Below, piece after piece: positions 1 through 6,801 of a DNA stretch of 6,853 bases. The translations under genes and the position numbers were made by a program. How positions within the stretch are numbered: position 1 is the stretch's first letter; every line of letters begins with the position of its first letter. The stretch comes from CAYZBM01 sp964476705 (GTDB lineage Bacteria; Pseudomonadota; Alphaproteobacteria; Rickettsiales; UBA6187), in NCBI GenBank assembly GCA_964476705.1, contig CAYZBM010000093.1, forward strand, positions 1-6,853. Direction: 5' to 3'. The notes under the pieces are model-generated. The model saw only the letters and a program-made list of their open reading frames with translations, made no database searches and was not told where the DNA came from.

Positions 1-63
1 TATGTTTTACTGAAGGATCCAAAAATACATTCATTTCAATTAAGAAATACTATACAATGATTT

Positions 64-837
64 TTATATTTTCTGAGCAACTGTAAGGACATTTAAACTT
101 TCACCAGCAACAAATTTTTTGCCCTTCATGTCATATTGAGCCAAAATTTTAAAACCATTTTTATTTAGTATTTCTTTAAGCTCTTTTTCGGTATAAATTT
201 GCAAACTAAATTTATTATTAAATTTCTGTTCTTTATCACCATCTTTCTTAATTATATAACTATCATAAGAGGTAAGAATTCCCTTTTTACGATCAAGGCT
301 AGAATATTGTTTATTATTAATTATTGCACCATCAACCTCGTTGGTTAAATCCATTTTAAAGTTCTCTATTACCTTATCAGTTAAGGCCTCTAAATTAAAA
401 ATATCAAAAACATAAATTCCATTAGTTTTTAAATTTTTATGGATATTTTTTAATGCCTTATCAAAGCCAATTTTACTAACATGACCAATTGCATTAAATA
501 TAGTGATAACCGCATCAAAGGTGCCAACTTTTAAAGTTCGCATATCACCGTCGATAAACTCTACCGCAATTTTTTGCTTTAAAGCTTTCTCTCTAGCTAT
601 TTTTAAAAGGCCTGGACTAAAATCAGCTCCAACAACCTGATATCCTTTCTTTATCAAGAAGAATACTTGTGATCCTGTACCACAAGTAAGATCAAGTATG
701 GTCTTAACTTTATTTTCTTTAAGTAAACTTTCAATTAAGGCATTTTTTGCTGCGGTCTCGGCATTTATATTATGGGAATCAAAATATTCTGGAAATTTCT
801 GGTATTCTAGAGGTAGGCCTAGTTGGGATTTTGGCAT
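64..837 (-). CDS. Class I SAM-dependent methyltransferase, substrate unknown
   Basis: The 257-residue product has the Rossmann-fold methyltransferase motifs in order. Motif I, ILDLTCGTGS (residues 47-56), is the glycine-rich SAM loop. An acidic residue at the end of strand 2 (D72 in VVGADFS) should bind the ribose hydroxyls. FIDGDMR (94-100) would contact the adenine, FDAVITIFNAIGH (107-119) covers strand 4, and YVFDIFN (142-148) covers strand 5. The C-terminal third (about 150-257) is a mixed extension with no motif I recognise and probably sets the substrate. Length is normal for a stand-alone Methyltransf_11/25-type enzyme, expected to be cytoplasmic. The ATG at 837 gives a plausible N-terminus (MPKSQLGLP) but has no real Shine-Dalgarno site. 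It lies about 105 bases downstream of tRNA-Ser on the same strand, and nothing nearby hints at a pathway. From memory, similar proteins with this N-terminus occur in intracellular gammaproteobacteria, so transfer is possible but not shown. Methyltransferase assignment is firm; the substrate is unknown. Confidence 0.88.
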   Translation of the reverse strand: MPKSQLGLPLEYQKFPEYFDSHNINAETAAKNALIESLLKENKVKTILDLTCGTGSQVFFLIKKGYQVVGADFSPGLLKIAREKALKQKIAVEFIDGDMRTLKVGTFDAVITIFNAIGHVSKIGFDKALKNIHKNLKTNGIYVFDIFNLEALTDKVIENFKMDLTNEVDGAIINNKQYSSLDRKKGILTSYDSYIIKKDGDKEQKFNNKFSLQIYTEKELKEILNKNGFKILAQYDMKGKKFVAGESLNVLTVAQKI

Positions 838-901
838 TATATTACTTTAATTTTTTGGTTATATTTATTTAATTTGATTGATTTGGAATATAAGTAAACT
901 A

Positions 902-946
902 GCCAGAGCCTCGGCCTAAGCGTAGCGCGCTAGCGCGAAGCCTGGC
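902..946. repeat. GC-rich palindromic block at the 3' end of tRNA-Ser
   Basis: In an otherwise AT-rich intergenic stretch, these 45 bases are strongly GC-rich. They contain two overlapping perfect 10-base palindromes, TAGCGCGCTA (923-932) and GCGCTAGCGC (927-936). The outer edges GCCAG (902-906) and CTGGC (942-946) are also complementary, so the minus-strand transcript could fold into one long imperfect hairpin. Its outer stem would use the discriminator base and CCA of the tRNA. Only a weak T-rich run follows on the minus strand. It could be a tRNA terminator or processing hairpin, a dispersed palindromic repeat, or the scar of an integrated element. The structure is visible; the role is inference. 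Confidence 0.55.
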
Positions 947-1034
947 GGAGAGAAAGGGATTCGAACCCTTGATACGAGTTGCCCCGTATACACACTTTCC
1001 AGGCGTGCGCCTTCAACCGCTCGGCCATCTCTCC
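943..1034 (-). tRNA. tRNA-Ser (anticodon GGA), CCA encoded
   Basis: On the minus strand the acceptor stem GGAGAGA (1034-1028) pairs perfectly with TCTCTCC (953-947). It is followed by discriminator G (946) and an encoded CCA (945-943). The D-arm region carries the GAGCGG segment. The anticodon arm is CACGC-CTGGAAA-GTGTG, giving anticodon GGA (plus-strand 998-1000), which reads UCC and UCU. A long variable arm with an ATACG/CGTAT stem marks a class II tRNA. The T-arm is AAGGG-TTCGAAT-CCCTT. All parts are intact, so the gene should be functional. No convincing sigma-70 boxes are seen in the 95 bases upstream. It stands alone between the Bro-N gene and the methyltransferase, both on the same strand. 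Confidence 0.97.
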
Positions 1035-1130
1035 CTTGAAAACATAATTTGAATTTAACTAATAACAGATAAGCAACCTTATTAATACAATAAATTCAGC
1101 AGAAATATATCTTATAGCCATAATATTATC

Positions 1131-1985
1131 TCAACTATCTACTATTTTCTCCATCTTCTTAAGACTATTTTTATTTTCCAGACATCTAAAATTTTCTTTA
1201 GTAATAACACTTCTTTTTAATTCTTTTTCTGTTTCTTTGCGAGCTTTTCCAGCAACTTTACCCCCTCTATTTGCTACTTTTTTACTCTTAATAAAAGTAT
1301 TTGGCTTTTCTTGAACAGAAATCTCAGTTGTTACCTTTTCCCCAAGCATTGTAAAGATTAACTCTAGATCCGTCATATGGTCACGGAGATTCTCCTTTGT
1401 TAGGCACTTAAGATCCTTATATTCCTTTGGTGTGATACCAAAAGTAGCTTTTGATATTTCTGCAGTTAGAATGGCAAAATCTCTTTCTGCTGTAATACCT
1501 CGCTCTTTCCATTCATCAGTTAAATTCTGGCGTATTGCTATTCCACGTAATCTTTTATCAATCCATTCCTTAGGGTAGCCTTTTTGTTCATAAATTAGCT
1601 TCATTCTGTCTTGCACAAGTTCAGGATCTTCTATTTCTTGTATGCGCTCATAACCAACCTTAGCAAGCCAACGTTTAAATGGCTCGGCTTTTGGAGATGA
1701 AATTGATTGAATAATACGTAATGTAGTTTCGGTATTTGCACAATCGGTCTCGTAAAATTTACCGTCAGATGATTGCAATTTCAGTTGTCCTATTTTCTCG
1801 GACAACTCATCGAAACCTTCTTGTTCTAGAAGTTTTTTCTTTAGATCTGACCAATATTTCCTTGATCTTGGACTATCTGTTAAAATTTTTACTACATCAA
1901 TGATTGAAAAATATAACTCTCCATTATGTATAATACTTCTTACTTTTTTACCTTCAAATAAGGTTAACCTTAAATTTTTTGTCAT
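1131..1985 (-). CDS. Bro-N domain (phage antirepressor-like) protein
   Basis: The 284-residue product matches the full-length bacterial BRO-family type. The Bro-N domain covers about residues 5-118, with YFSIIDVVKILTDSP (25-39), a conserved LKLQSSDGK stretch (68-76) and the helix SPKAEPFKRWLAKVG (97-111). The middle part carries ELVQDRMKLIYEQKGYPKEW (122-141) and LTDEWKERGI (155-164), also usual for this type. A lysine/arginine-rich tail follows (about 233-284), with the glycine-rich GGKVAGKARKE (241-251). Bro-N domains are known in phage antirepressors and insect-virus BRO proteins and are thought to bind nucleic acid; the role of chromosomal copies like this is not known. No prophage genes lie beside it. 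Its start is only 30 bases after the purN stop on the same strand, with no clear promoter or terminator between, so purine-operon read-through is likely. ATG at 1985 aligns with the usual N-terminus, without a Shine-Dalgarno site. The reading frame is intact. Confidence 0.85.
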   Translation of the reverse strand: MTKNLRLTLFEGKKVRSIIHNGELYFSIIDVVKILTDSPRSRKYWSDLKKKLLEQEGFDELSEKIGQLKLQSSDGKFYETDCANTETTLRIIQSISSPKAEPFKRWLAKVGYERIQEIEDPELVQDRMKLIYEQKGYPKEWIDKRLRGIAIRQNLTDEWKERGITAERDFAILTAEISKATFGITPKEYKDLKCLTKENLRDHMTDLELIFTMLGEKVTTEISVQEKPNTFIKSKKVANRGGKVAGKARKETEKELKRSVITKENFRCLENKNSLKKMEKIVDS

Positions 1986-2015
1986 AAATTTATAATTATT
2001 TAGAAAGAATCTTTA

Positions 2016-2600
2016 TTAATGATTTTGCTTTGATACTATAGTCTTTAAAGCTTGCTTATAACATCTATGCTCAGCCTTATGCACTTTTTCACTCAAAGAA
2101 TCAAGCGTATCTTTATCTTCTATTGTTACAGATTCTTGAATAATTATTGGTCCGTCATCCATAATTGGCGTTACAAAATGTACAGTACATCCCGTTACCT
2201 TCACTTTAGCATCAAGTGCCTGTTTTATGGCATCAACACCTTTAAAATCTGGCAATAAAGATGGATGGATATTGATAATTTTTTCTGGCCATAAATCTAC
2301 AAATTCTTTAGTTAAAAGTCTCATGAATCCTGCAAGACAAACAAAATCTATTTTATTGTAGAGTAATATTTGATGAATTTTCTGATCAAATTCAGCTCTA
2401 TTTTTATAATCTTTATGAGAAATAACTTCAGTTTTAATATTACTATTTTGGGCCCTAACTAAACCATAAGCATCAGCTTTATTTGAAATAACTAAGGTGA
2501 TTTCAGCGGGTATATTTTCTTCTTTACACAAATCTATAAGCGCCTGGAGATTGGTGCCAGAGCCCGAAATAAGTACTGCAATCTTAAGTTTTTTCTTCAT
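2016..2600 (-). CDS. purN: Phosphoribosylglycinamide formyltransferase (GAR transformylase)
   Basis: PurN transfers a formyl group from 10-formyl-tetrahydrofolate to glycinamide ribonucleotide, the third step of IMP synthesis in the cytoplasm. The 194-residue product is full length for the family. It shows the phosphate-binding SGSGTNLQAL (12-21), the folate-site segment LAGFMRLL (89-96), and the signature NIHPSLLPDFKG (110-121) with catalytic N110 and H112. GCTVHFVTPIMDDGPI (137-152) follows, whose D148 matches the catalytic aspartate of E. coli PurN (D144). The ATG at 2600 directly precedes the first beta strand (KIAVLISG); no Shine-Dalgarno site is seen. It lies 9 bases after purM on the same strand, so the two are almost certainly one transcript. 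The Bro-N gene follows 30 bases downstream. All key residues are present. Confidence 0.97.
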   Translation of the reverse strand: MKKKLKIAVLISGSGTNLQALIDLCKEENIPAEITLVISNKADAYGLVRAQNSNIKTEVISHKDYKNRAEFDQKIHQILLYNKIDFVCLAGFMRLLTKEFVDLWPEKIINIHPSLLPDFKGVDAIKQALDAKVKVTGCTVHFVTPIMDDGPIIIQESVTIEDKDTLDSLSEKVHKAEHRCYKQALKTIVSKQNH

Positions 2601-2609
2601 TTAAGACAC

Positions 2610-3641
2610 TTAAATATTTGATATATTAACCGCTAAATCTTTACGTTTAGATATATGACCAATTACAAAAACTTCTTCTTGCTGCTTTTTAAGCTCTGCA
2701 ATAACTGTATCTTGCTCTTGTTGATCAACCACCACTATCATGCCAATACCGCAATTAAAAGTCCTGACTAATTCTAAAGGCTCAATACCGCCTAATTTTT
2801 GTAACCAAGAAAATATCTCTAATTTAGGACAAGATTTAAAATCTATATTAGCTGCAATATCATCACTCAAAACTCTAGGGATATTCTCAGTTAAGCCCCC
2901 ACCGGTAATATGCGCAAAAGCCTTAACTTTATTTTTTATACTTAAGCAAGATTTAACATAAATCTTAGTAGGATTTAGTAAATCTTCAGCTAGATTAGCC
3001 TTACCTATAAAAGACGGAGTATTATGTATATCAATTTTTTTAGTATTTATAATATGTCTAACTAAAGAATAACCGTTTGAGTGAAAACCACTAGAAGCTA
3101 ATCCTAAAATAACATCACCTTCTTTAATATTATTTTTAGGTAATATTTCAGATCTTTCTACAGCTCCAACAGCAAAACCTGCTAAATCATAATGGTCTTT
3201 ACTATACATGCCTGGCATTTCTGCGGTCTCACCACCAATTAAGGCACAGCCTGCTAAGATACAACCTTCACTTATACCTTTAATAACCTGAGCTGCAACA
3301 TTATTTTCTAACTTACCTGTTGCAAAATAATCCAGAAAAAATAAGGGTTCTGCACCTTGAACTACCAAATCATTAACACACATGGCTACCAAATCTATAC
3401 CGATAGTATTATGTTTATTTAGTTCTATGGCTAATTTTAATTTAGTCCCTACCCCATCAGTTGCCGAAACTAAAACGGGATCTTTAAATTTACAAGCAGC
3501 TAAATCAAAAAGTCCTCCAAAGCCACCAAGCTCGGTATCCGCACCTAAACGTTTAGTAGCTCTTGCCATTGGCTTTATAGTGTCAATCAACTTATTTCCT
3601 GCGTCAATATCAACACCAGCATCACTATATGATATACCCAT
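2610..3641 (-). CDS. purM: Phosphoribosylformylglycinamidine cyclo-ligase (AIR synthetase)
   Basis: PurM closes FGAM to aminoimidazole ribonucleotide using ATP, the fifth step of IMP synthesis. Signature stretches appear in order: GGFGGLFDL (39-47), LVSATDGVGTKLKLA (57-71), the GIDLVAMCVNDLV segment with AEPLFFLDYFATG (81-109), CALIGGETAEMPGMY (132-146), YDLAGFAVG (151-159), GLASSGFHSNGYSLVR (180-195), HITGGGLTENIPR (244-256) and FNCGIGM (295-301). I chose ATG at 3641 (343 residues). A GTG at 3647 in the same frame would add two residues, but the ATG has a modest GAG-type ribosome site five bases upstream and begins with the family's usual MGISYSDAGV-like N-terminus. Length is normal. It is the first gene of the purM-purN unit, transcribed away from the DUF2066 gene from a promoter at about 3711-3740. 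Confidence 0.97.
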   Translation of the reverse strand: MGISYSDAGVDIDAGNKLIDTIKPMARATKRLGADTELGGFGGLFDLAACKFKDPVLVSATDGVGTKLKLAIELNKHNTIGIDLVAMCVNDLVVQGAEPLFFLDYFATGKLENNVAAQVIKGISEGCILAGCALIGGETAEMPGMYSKDHYDLAGFAVGAVERSEILPKNNIKEGDVILGLASSGFHSNGYSLVRHIINTKKIDIHNTPSFIGKANLAEDLLNPTKIYVKSCLSIKNKVKAFAHITGGGLTENIPRVLSDDIAANIDFKSCPKLEIFSWLQKLGGIEPLELVRTFNCGIGMIVVVDQQEQDTVIAELKKQQEEVFVIGHISKRKDLAVNISNI

Positions 3642-3710
3642 AACCACTCTAACTTTAATATTTTTTTATAACAAGATTAAATTTTCAATTTATAGTATTT
3701 TTAGATTGAA

Positions 3711-3740
3711 ATTATATATATTATTATTGTGGTAAACCAA
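3711..3740 (-). promoter_or_regulatory. Candidate sigma-70 promoter for purM-purN
   Basis: Read on the minus strand, TTGGTT (3740-3735) and a perfect TATAAT (3716-3711) are separated by 18 bases. This places the start of transcription at about 3704, roughly 60 bases before the purM ATG. The -10 box is a consensus match but the -35 matches only its first three bases, and chance TATAAT hits are common in AT-rich DNA. Its location in the divergent gap is what makes it credible. Confidence 0.45.
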
Positions 3741-3764
3741 TAGCAAATCAGCGATTTACTATTG
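3738..3764. promoter_or_regulatory. Inverted repeat in the purM/DUF2066 divergent region, possible operator
   Basis: CAATAGCAAATC (3738-3749) and GATTTACTATTG (3753-3764) form a 12-bp inverted repeat with one mismatch, around a 3-base centre (AGC). The left arm overlaps the proposed -35 box of the purM promoter by three bases, and the right arm overlaps the possible -35 of the opposite promoter. It is not followed by a T run on either strand, so an operator fits better than a terminator. No regulator is known from the sequence. Confidence 0.4.
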
Positions 3765-3783
3765 ATCTACTATAGTTTAGGAT
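3755..3783 (+). promoter_or_regulatory. Weak candidate promoter for the DUF2066-perM-hda run
   Basis: TTTACT (3755-3760) and TAGGAT (3778-3783), each matching four of six consensus bases, are separated by 17 bases. They would start transcription at about 3790, some 40 bases before the DUF2066 start. Other AT-rich hexamers such as CATAAT (3790-3795) lack a good -35 partner. A promoter must exist in this 183-base gap, but this exact placement is tentative. Confidence 0.22.
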
Positions 3784-3830
3784 AAATAGCATAATGTTAC
3801 CGTTTAAGACAATTAAATAAAATAATATTT

Positions 3831-5015
3831 ATGAAAATAATTCGTATTCTATCGCTATTAGTCCTATTTGTTTTTCCTTTAAAAGCGGCTTTTGCTGCGG
3901 ATAATAACCTTCTAACCATAGCAGATATCAGCGTTTCCTCAAGTAGTACCAATTCTACTGAAGCCAGAGATAAGGCAATAGCTGAGGCTGAAGCTAAAGC
4001 TTTTTCTATATTAAGCCAAAGGATTAGTGAAAATAACGGGAGTAAAGCACCAAATTTAAGTGCCGATGAGATTTCAAGATTGGTAAATAGCATGGAGATT
4101 CGCAACGAGAAGGTAACTAATAGTTACTATAGCGCTACCGTAAATATAATTTTTAGCCCAGAGATCTTAAATAAATTTGATAAACCAGGCTCATCTCAAG
4201 CCAGCACCACAACCAGCGGCAAGACTATACTTGTTATACCACTAATCGTTGAAAATAATAACGATGCCATTTTAAGTGAAGGAAATAATTGGTACAAAGA
4301 TTGGCAAGATTTATCGCATAATTCAGCAAGTGTTATTTATCGCTTGGCCAAAAATAATGACAATTTAACTAATATAAAAAATGCCTTAAAGCTTAAAGAA
4401 AGTGGCACTGAAATAAACAACAAAGAAGCTATTAAAAGCGAGCTTAATAACTTAAAAAGAAATTATGGTACGAGTAATATTTTTGCAGTCATTGCTTATA
4501 CGACCACTACTTTAAGTTCGTTTGAAACCTCTGTTCATCTGATAAATCTTAATCAGATGTTAGCAGAAACTATGAAGTTAAGCCCTCCAGATAATCAAGA
4601 CTCCAAAGAACAAGATAATCAGCAAGCAGAAGATATAAATAAGTTTTATCCTCCTAAAGAAATAACTAATAATTTGAGTGCCTTAGACTCTGCTTATAAA
4701 GCAATAACTCTTGATATAGATAAATATATTAAAAACTCCTTTAGCCAAATCACTGCAATTTCTACTCAAAAAGAAAAAAATAAAACTGAAGCTATAATTA
4801 ATATTAGCAATTTACAAGAATGGTTAGATATAACCCATAAACTTAAAAATTCTTCCAACTTCAACTTTACTACTAAAGAAATTAGTATTAATAAAGTAAG
4901 CATCAGTTTACTAACTGAAAAAACTAAAGAAGAACTAATTGCTAATCTTCAAGAATTGTCTTTTACCGTAAAAGAAAATTCTGACGGTAGTTTGTTAATA
5001 AGTAACAATCTTTAA
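3831..5015 (+). CDS. DUF2066 domain-containing secreted protein
   Basis: The 394-residue product begins with a classical signal peptide: basic residues K2 and R5, a hydrophobic core ILSLLVLFVFPL (6-17), and a likely cleavage after AFA (20-22). The mature protein would be exported to the periplasm, with no further membrane segment. The early mature part has the typical DUF2066 layout: a short strand (LTIADISVSSSS), an acidic, alanine-rich helix (about 43-65, ARDKAIAEAEAKAF), and a strand with SYYSATVNIIFSPEIL (97-112). A polar stretch near 250-270 is probably a linker. The function of DUF2066 is unknown. Identification rests on domain layout and on its position upstream of perM and hda, where DUF2066 proteins are often found in alphaproteobacteria. 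ATG at 3831 has no Shine-Dalgarno site but is fixed by the signal peptide. The perM gene follows after 10 bases. Confidence 0.8.
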   Translation: MKIIRILSLLVLFVFPLKAAFAADNNLLTIADISVSSSSTNSTEARDKAIAEAEAKAFSILSQRISENNGSKAPNLSADEISRLVNSMEIRNEKVTNSYYSATVNIIFSPEILNKFDKPGSSQASTTTSGKTILVIPLIVENNNDAILSEGNNWYKDWQDLSHNSASVIYRLAKNNDNLTNIKNALKLKESGTEINNKEAIKSELNNLKRNYGTSNIFAVIAYTTTTLSSFETSVHLINLNQMLAETMKLSPPDNQDSKEQDNQQAEDINKFYPPKEITNNLSALDSAYKAITLDIDKYIKNSFSQITAISTQKEKNKTEAIINISNLQEWLDITHKLKNSSNFNFTTKEISINKVSISLLTEKTKEELIANLQELSFTVKENSDGSLLISNNL

Positions 5016-5025
5016 TTTATAAATT

Positions 5026-6081
5026 ATGTCTAATAGTAAAAGTAAAAATAGTTTTTATCTGTGGTTCATTTTAGCCACGGCTTTATTTCTTTATGCAGTA
5101 AGTGATATAATTTTACCTTTTATAGTTTCTTTAATTTTAGCGCATTTTTTGCATCCAATAGTTAAAAAAATGACTAAAGCAAAAATATCTAGATCCTACG
5201 CTTCTTTAATAATTATTTCATTATTTTTATTGATCTTTGCAAGTATAACCGCCTTTATAGCGCCAATATTATATCAACAACTAACTGATCTTGTAGCAAA
5301 TATCCCTAGTTATATTAAAGATTTTAAAGCTAATACCTTGCCAGATATTACTTATGTTTTACAAAAAAATTATCCTGAAATGTTTAAACAAGTCTCTGGA
5401 AAAATTAATAATGCCTCATCCTATATCTTATCTCTAACTGGAACTATCTTAGAAAGATTATTAACCTCAGGTTTAAATGCTTTAAACGTACTATCATTAA
5501 TTTTTATCACTCCAGTTGTCTCTTTTTATATATTAAAAGATTGGGAACAAATTACTAATACTCTATATTCACTAATACCTACTAATAAAGTTGCTATAGT
5601 TAAAGAACAAATTATTAAAATTGATGAAACTTTATCTGGTTATTTAAGAGGACAAATTGCAGTTTGCCTTATACTAGCTTGTTTTTATGTAAGCGCCTTA
5701 TATTTAGCTGGACTTAATTTTGCTTTAGTTATTGGCCTTACTACTGGATTTTTAACTTTTATTCCTTTTATTGGTCCAATTTTTGGTTTTACGGTAAGCA
5801 TAATAATTGCCTATGTACAATTTGGTGATTTTACTCACATAGCAATTATTCTCGGTATATTTGGCTTCGCACAAGTCCTCGAGAGTAATTTTATAACTCC
5901 AAAATTAGTTGGTAATAAAGTTGGTCTACATCCAGTATGGATAATATTTGGCATGTTAGCTTCGGCTTCTTTACTAGGTTTTCCTGGTGTACTTATCGCT
6001 CTTCCCTTGACAGCAACCATAGGAGTTATTATTCGTTTTATTTATAAAGAATATAAAAATAACTTTTCCTTAAATAATTAA
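5026..6081 (+). CDS. AI-2E/PerM-family inner membrane transporter
   Basis: The 351-residue product fits the AI-2E transporter (PerM) family in length and layout. Two hydrophobic segments occur near the N-terminus (about 10-47), a third at 58-80, then a soluble stretch with amphipathic helices (about 83-145). A membrane segment follows at 150-170, ending in the family's YILKDW-like turn, and then a C-terminal bundle (209-345). Family hallmarks are SGYLRGQ (204-210), FIPFIGPIFG (245-254) and the conserved block ITPKLVGNKVGLHP (290-303). Characterised relatives export autoinducer-2 or act as Na+/H+ antiporters, but most are unassigned, so no substrate is proposed. It lies between DUF2066 (10-base gap) and hda (25-base gap), an arrangement typical of alphaproteobacteria. 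ATG at 5026 lacks a Shine-Dalgarno site. Confidence 0.93.
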   Translation: MSNSKSKNSFYLWFILATALFLYAVSDIILPFIVSLILAHFLHPIVKKMTKAKISRSYASLIIISLFLLIFASITAFIAPILYQQLTDLVANIPSYIKDFKANTLPDITYVLQKNYPEMFKQVSGKINNASSYILSLTGTILERLLTSGLNALNVLSLIFITPVVSFYILKDWEQITNTLYSLIPTNKVAIVKEQIIKIDETLSGYLRGQIAVCLILACFYVSALYLAGLNFALVIGLTTGFLTFIPFIGPIFGFTVSIIIAYVQFGDFTHIAIILGIFGFAQVLESNFITPKLVGNKVGLHPVWIIFGMLASASLLGFPGVLIALPLTATIGVIIRFIYKEYKNNFSLNN

Positions 6082-6106
6082 TTCTCAGAAGATAATTTAA
6101 AAGATA

Positions 6107-6766
6107 ATGATTAAACAACGCTTATTACCTTTAGATTTTGCACCAACTTATGCAGAGGAAGATTTCTGTATCTCGCATTGTAATATCGAAGCTTTTCTTA
6201 TGCTGAGTAAATGGCCAGATTGGGGTTCACATGCTTTAATAATTTATGGCACAGCAGGCTCTGGTAAAACTCATTTGGCTAAAATATGGCAAAGAAGAAC
6301 TAAGGCTTTAAATGCCAATATTGATGATATTTATGGCAATCATAGTCAATGCTTTATTTTCGAAAACGCCGAAAATATTCAAGATGAAACCGCACTTTTA
6401 CATTTATATAATGCAACTAAAGAAAATAACGGCTATTTACTTATTACCAGTAATCTTCCACCAGCCGAGCTAAATATAAAACTTCCAGATTTGCGTTCAA
6501 GAATAAATGCCGTAACTACCATAAGATTAGGTAGCCCCGATAATGATATTTTACAAAATGTATTTATAAAGTTGATGACTGATAGACAATTAAATATAAA
6601 ACCAGAAATTATTAATTATATAATTTCTTATATGCCAAAATCTTTTTCTGTGCTCCATGAAATAGTTGCCATAATAGACAAAGAAGCAATGGAGAAAAAA
6701 CAAAAAATAACTATTCCATTTATTAAACAAAATTTAGAGCATTTATTGGATTTAGGGCTGGTTTAG
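6107..6766 (+). CDS. hda: Hda, DnaA-related regulator of replication initiation
   Basis: Hda binds the DNA sliding clamp and stimulates ATP hydrolysis by DnaA, preventing re-initiation. The 219-residue product has only the AAA+ part of DnaA and no DNA-binding domain IV, as expected. The N-terminus KQRLLPLDF (3-11) resembles the clamp-binding motif. Walker A is GTAGSGKT (48-55). The Walker B region is CFIFENAENI (82-91), with glutamate E86 where most relatives have aspartate. Sensor 1 is LLITSNLPP (111-119). LPDLRSR (126-132) carries the box VII arginine (probably R132), which acts as the arginine finger towards DnaA. The tail KITIPFIKQNLEHLL (200-214) matches the family's end. It is last in the DUF2066-perM-hda run; the start has only an AAAAGA-like, badly spaced ribosome site. 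Function is inferred from family and neighbourhood; a general DnaA-like ATPase is the only alternative. Confidence 0.9.
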   Translation: MIKQRLLPLDFAPTYAEEDFCISHCNIEAFLMLSKWPDWGSHALIIYGTAGSGKTHLAKIWQRRTKALNANIDDIYGNHSQCFIFENAENIQDETALLHLYNATKENNGYLLITSNLPPAELNIKLPDLRSRINAVTTIRLGSPDNDILQNVFIKLMTDRQLNIKPEIINYIISYMPKSFSVLHEIVAIIDKEAMEKKQKITIPFIKQNLEHLLDLGLV

Positions 6767-6801
6767 AGTATAGTACTTTCTAGTAAATTTGGAGAGATGC
6801 A

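Noticed and set aside
1..63. Left-edge sequence after the methyltransferase stop
   Set aside because: No open frame, hairpin or promoter that stands out from AT-rich background.
1069..1082. Small hairpin ATAAG-CAAC-CTTAT downstream of the Bro-N gene
   Set aside because: Only five weak base pairs and no T run follows on the minus strand, so a terminator call is not supported.
2052..2258. Plus-strand open frame inside purN
   Set aside because: Shadow of purN, which has all catalytic residues; the translated product has no domain features.
2740..3735. Two plus-strand open frames (2740-2961 and 3382-3735) over purM
   Set aside because: Both are antisense to conserved PurM motifs and have no family resemblance or ribosome site.
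3797..4105. Open frame on the minus strand opposite the start of DUF2066
   Set aside because: It runs antisense through the signal peptide and helix region of a well-supported gene, has no recognisable motif, and its leucine/alanine-rich look comes from the complementary strand.
5835..6020. Minus-strand open frame inside the permease gene
   Set aside because: Antisense shadow of the most conserved block of the AI-2E/PerM family protein.
6768..6781. Small hairpin AGTA-TAG-TACT followed by TTTCT after hda
   Set aside because: Four base pairs of AT-rich stem are too little for an intrinsic terminator, and such matches are frequent in this composition.
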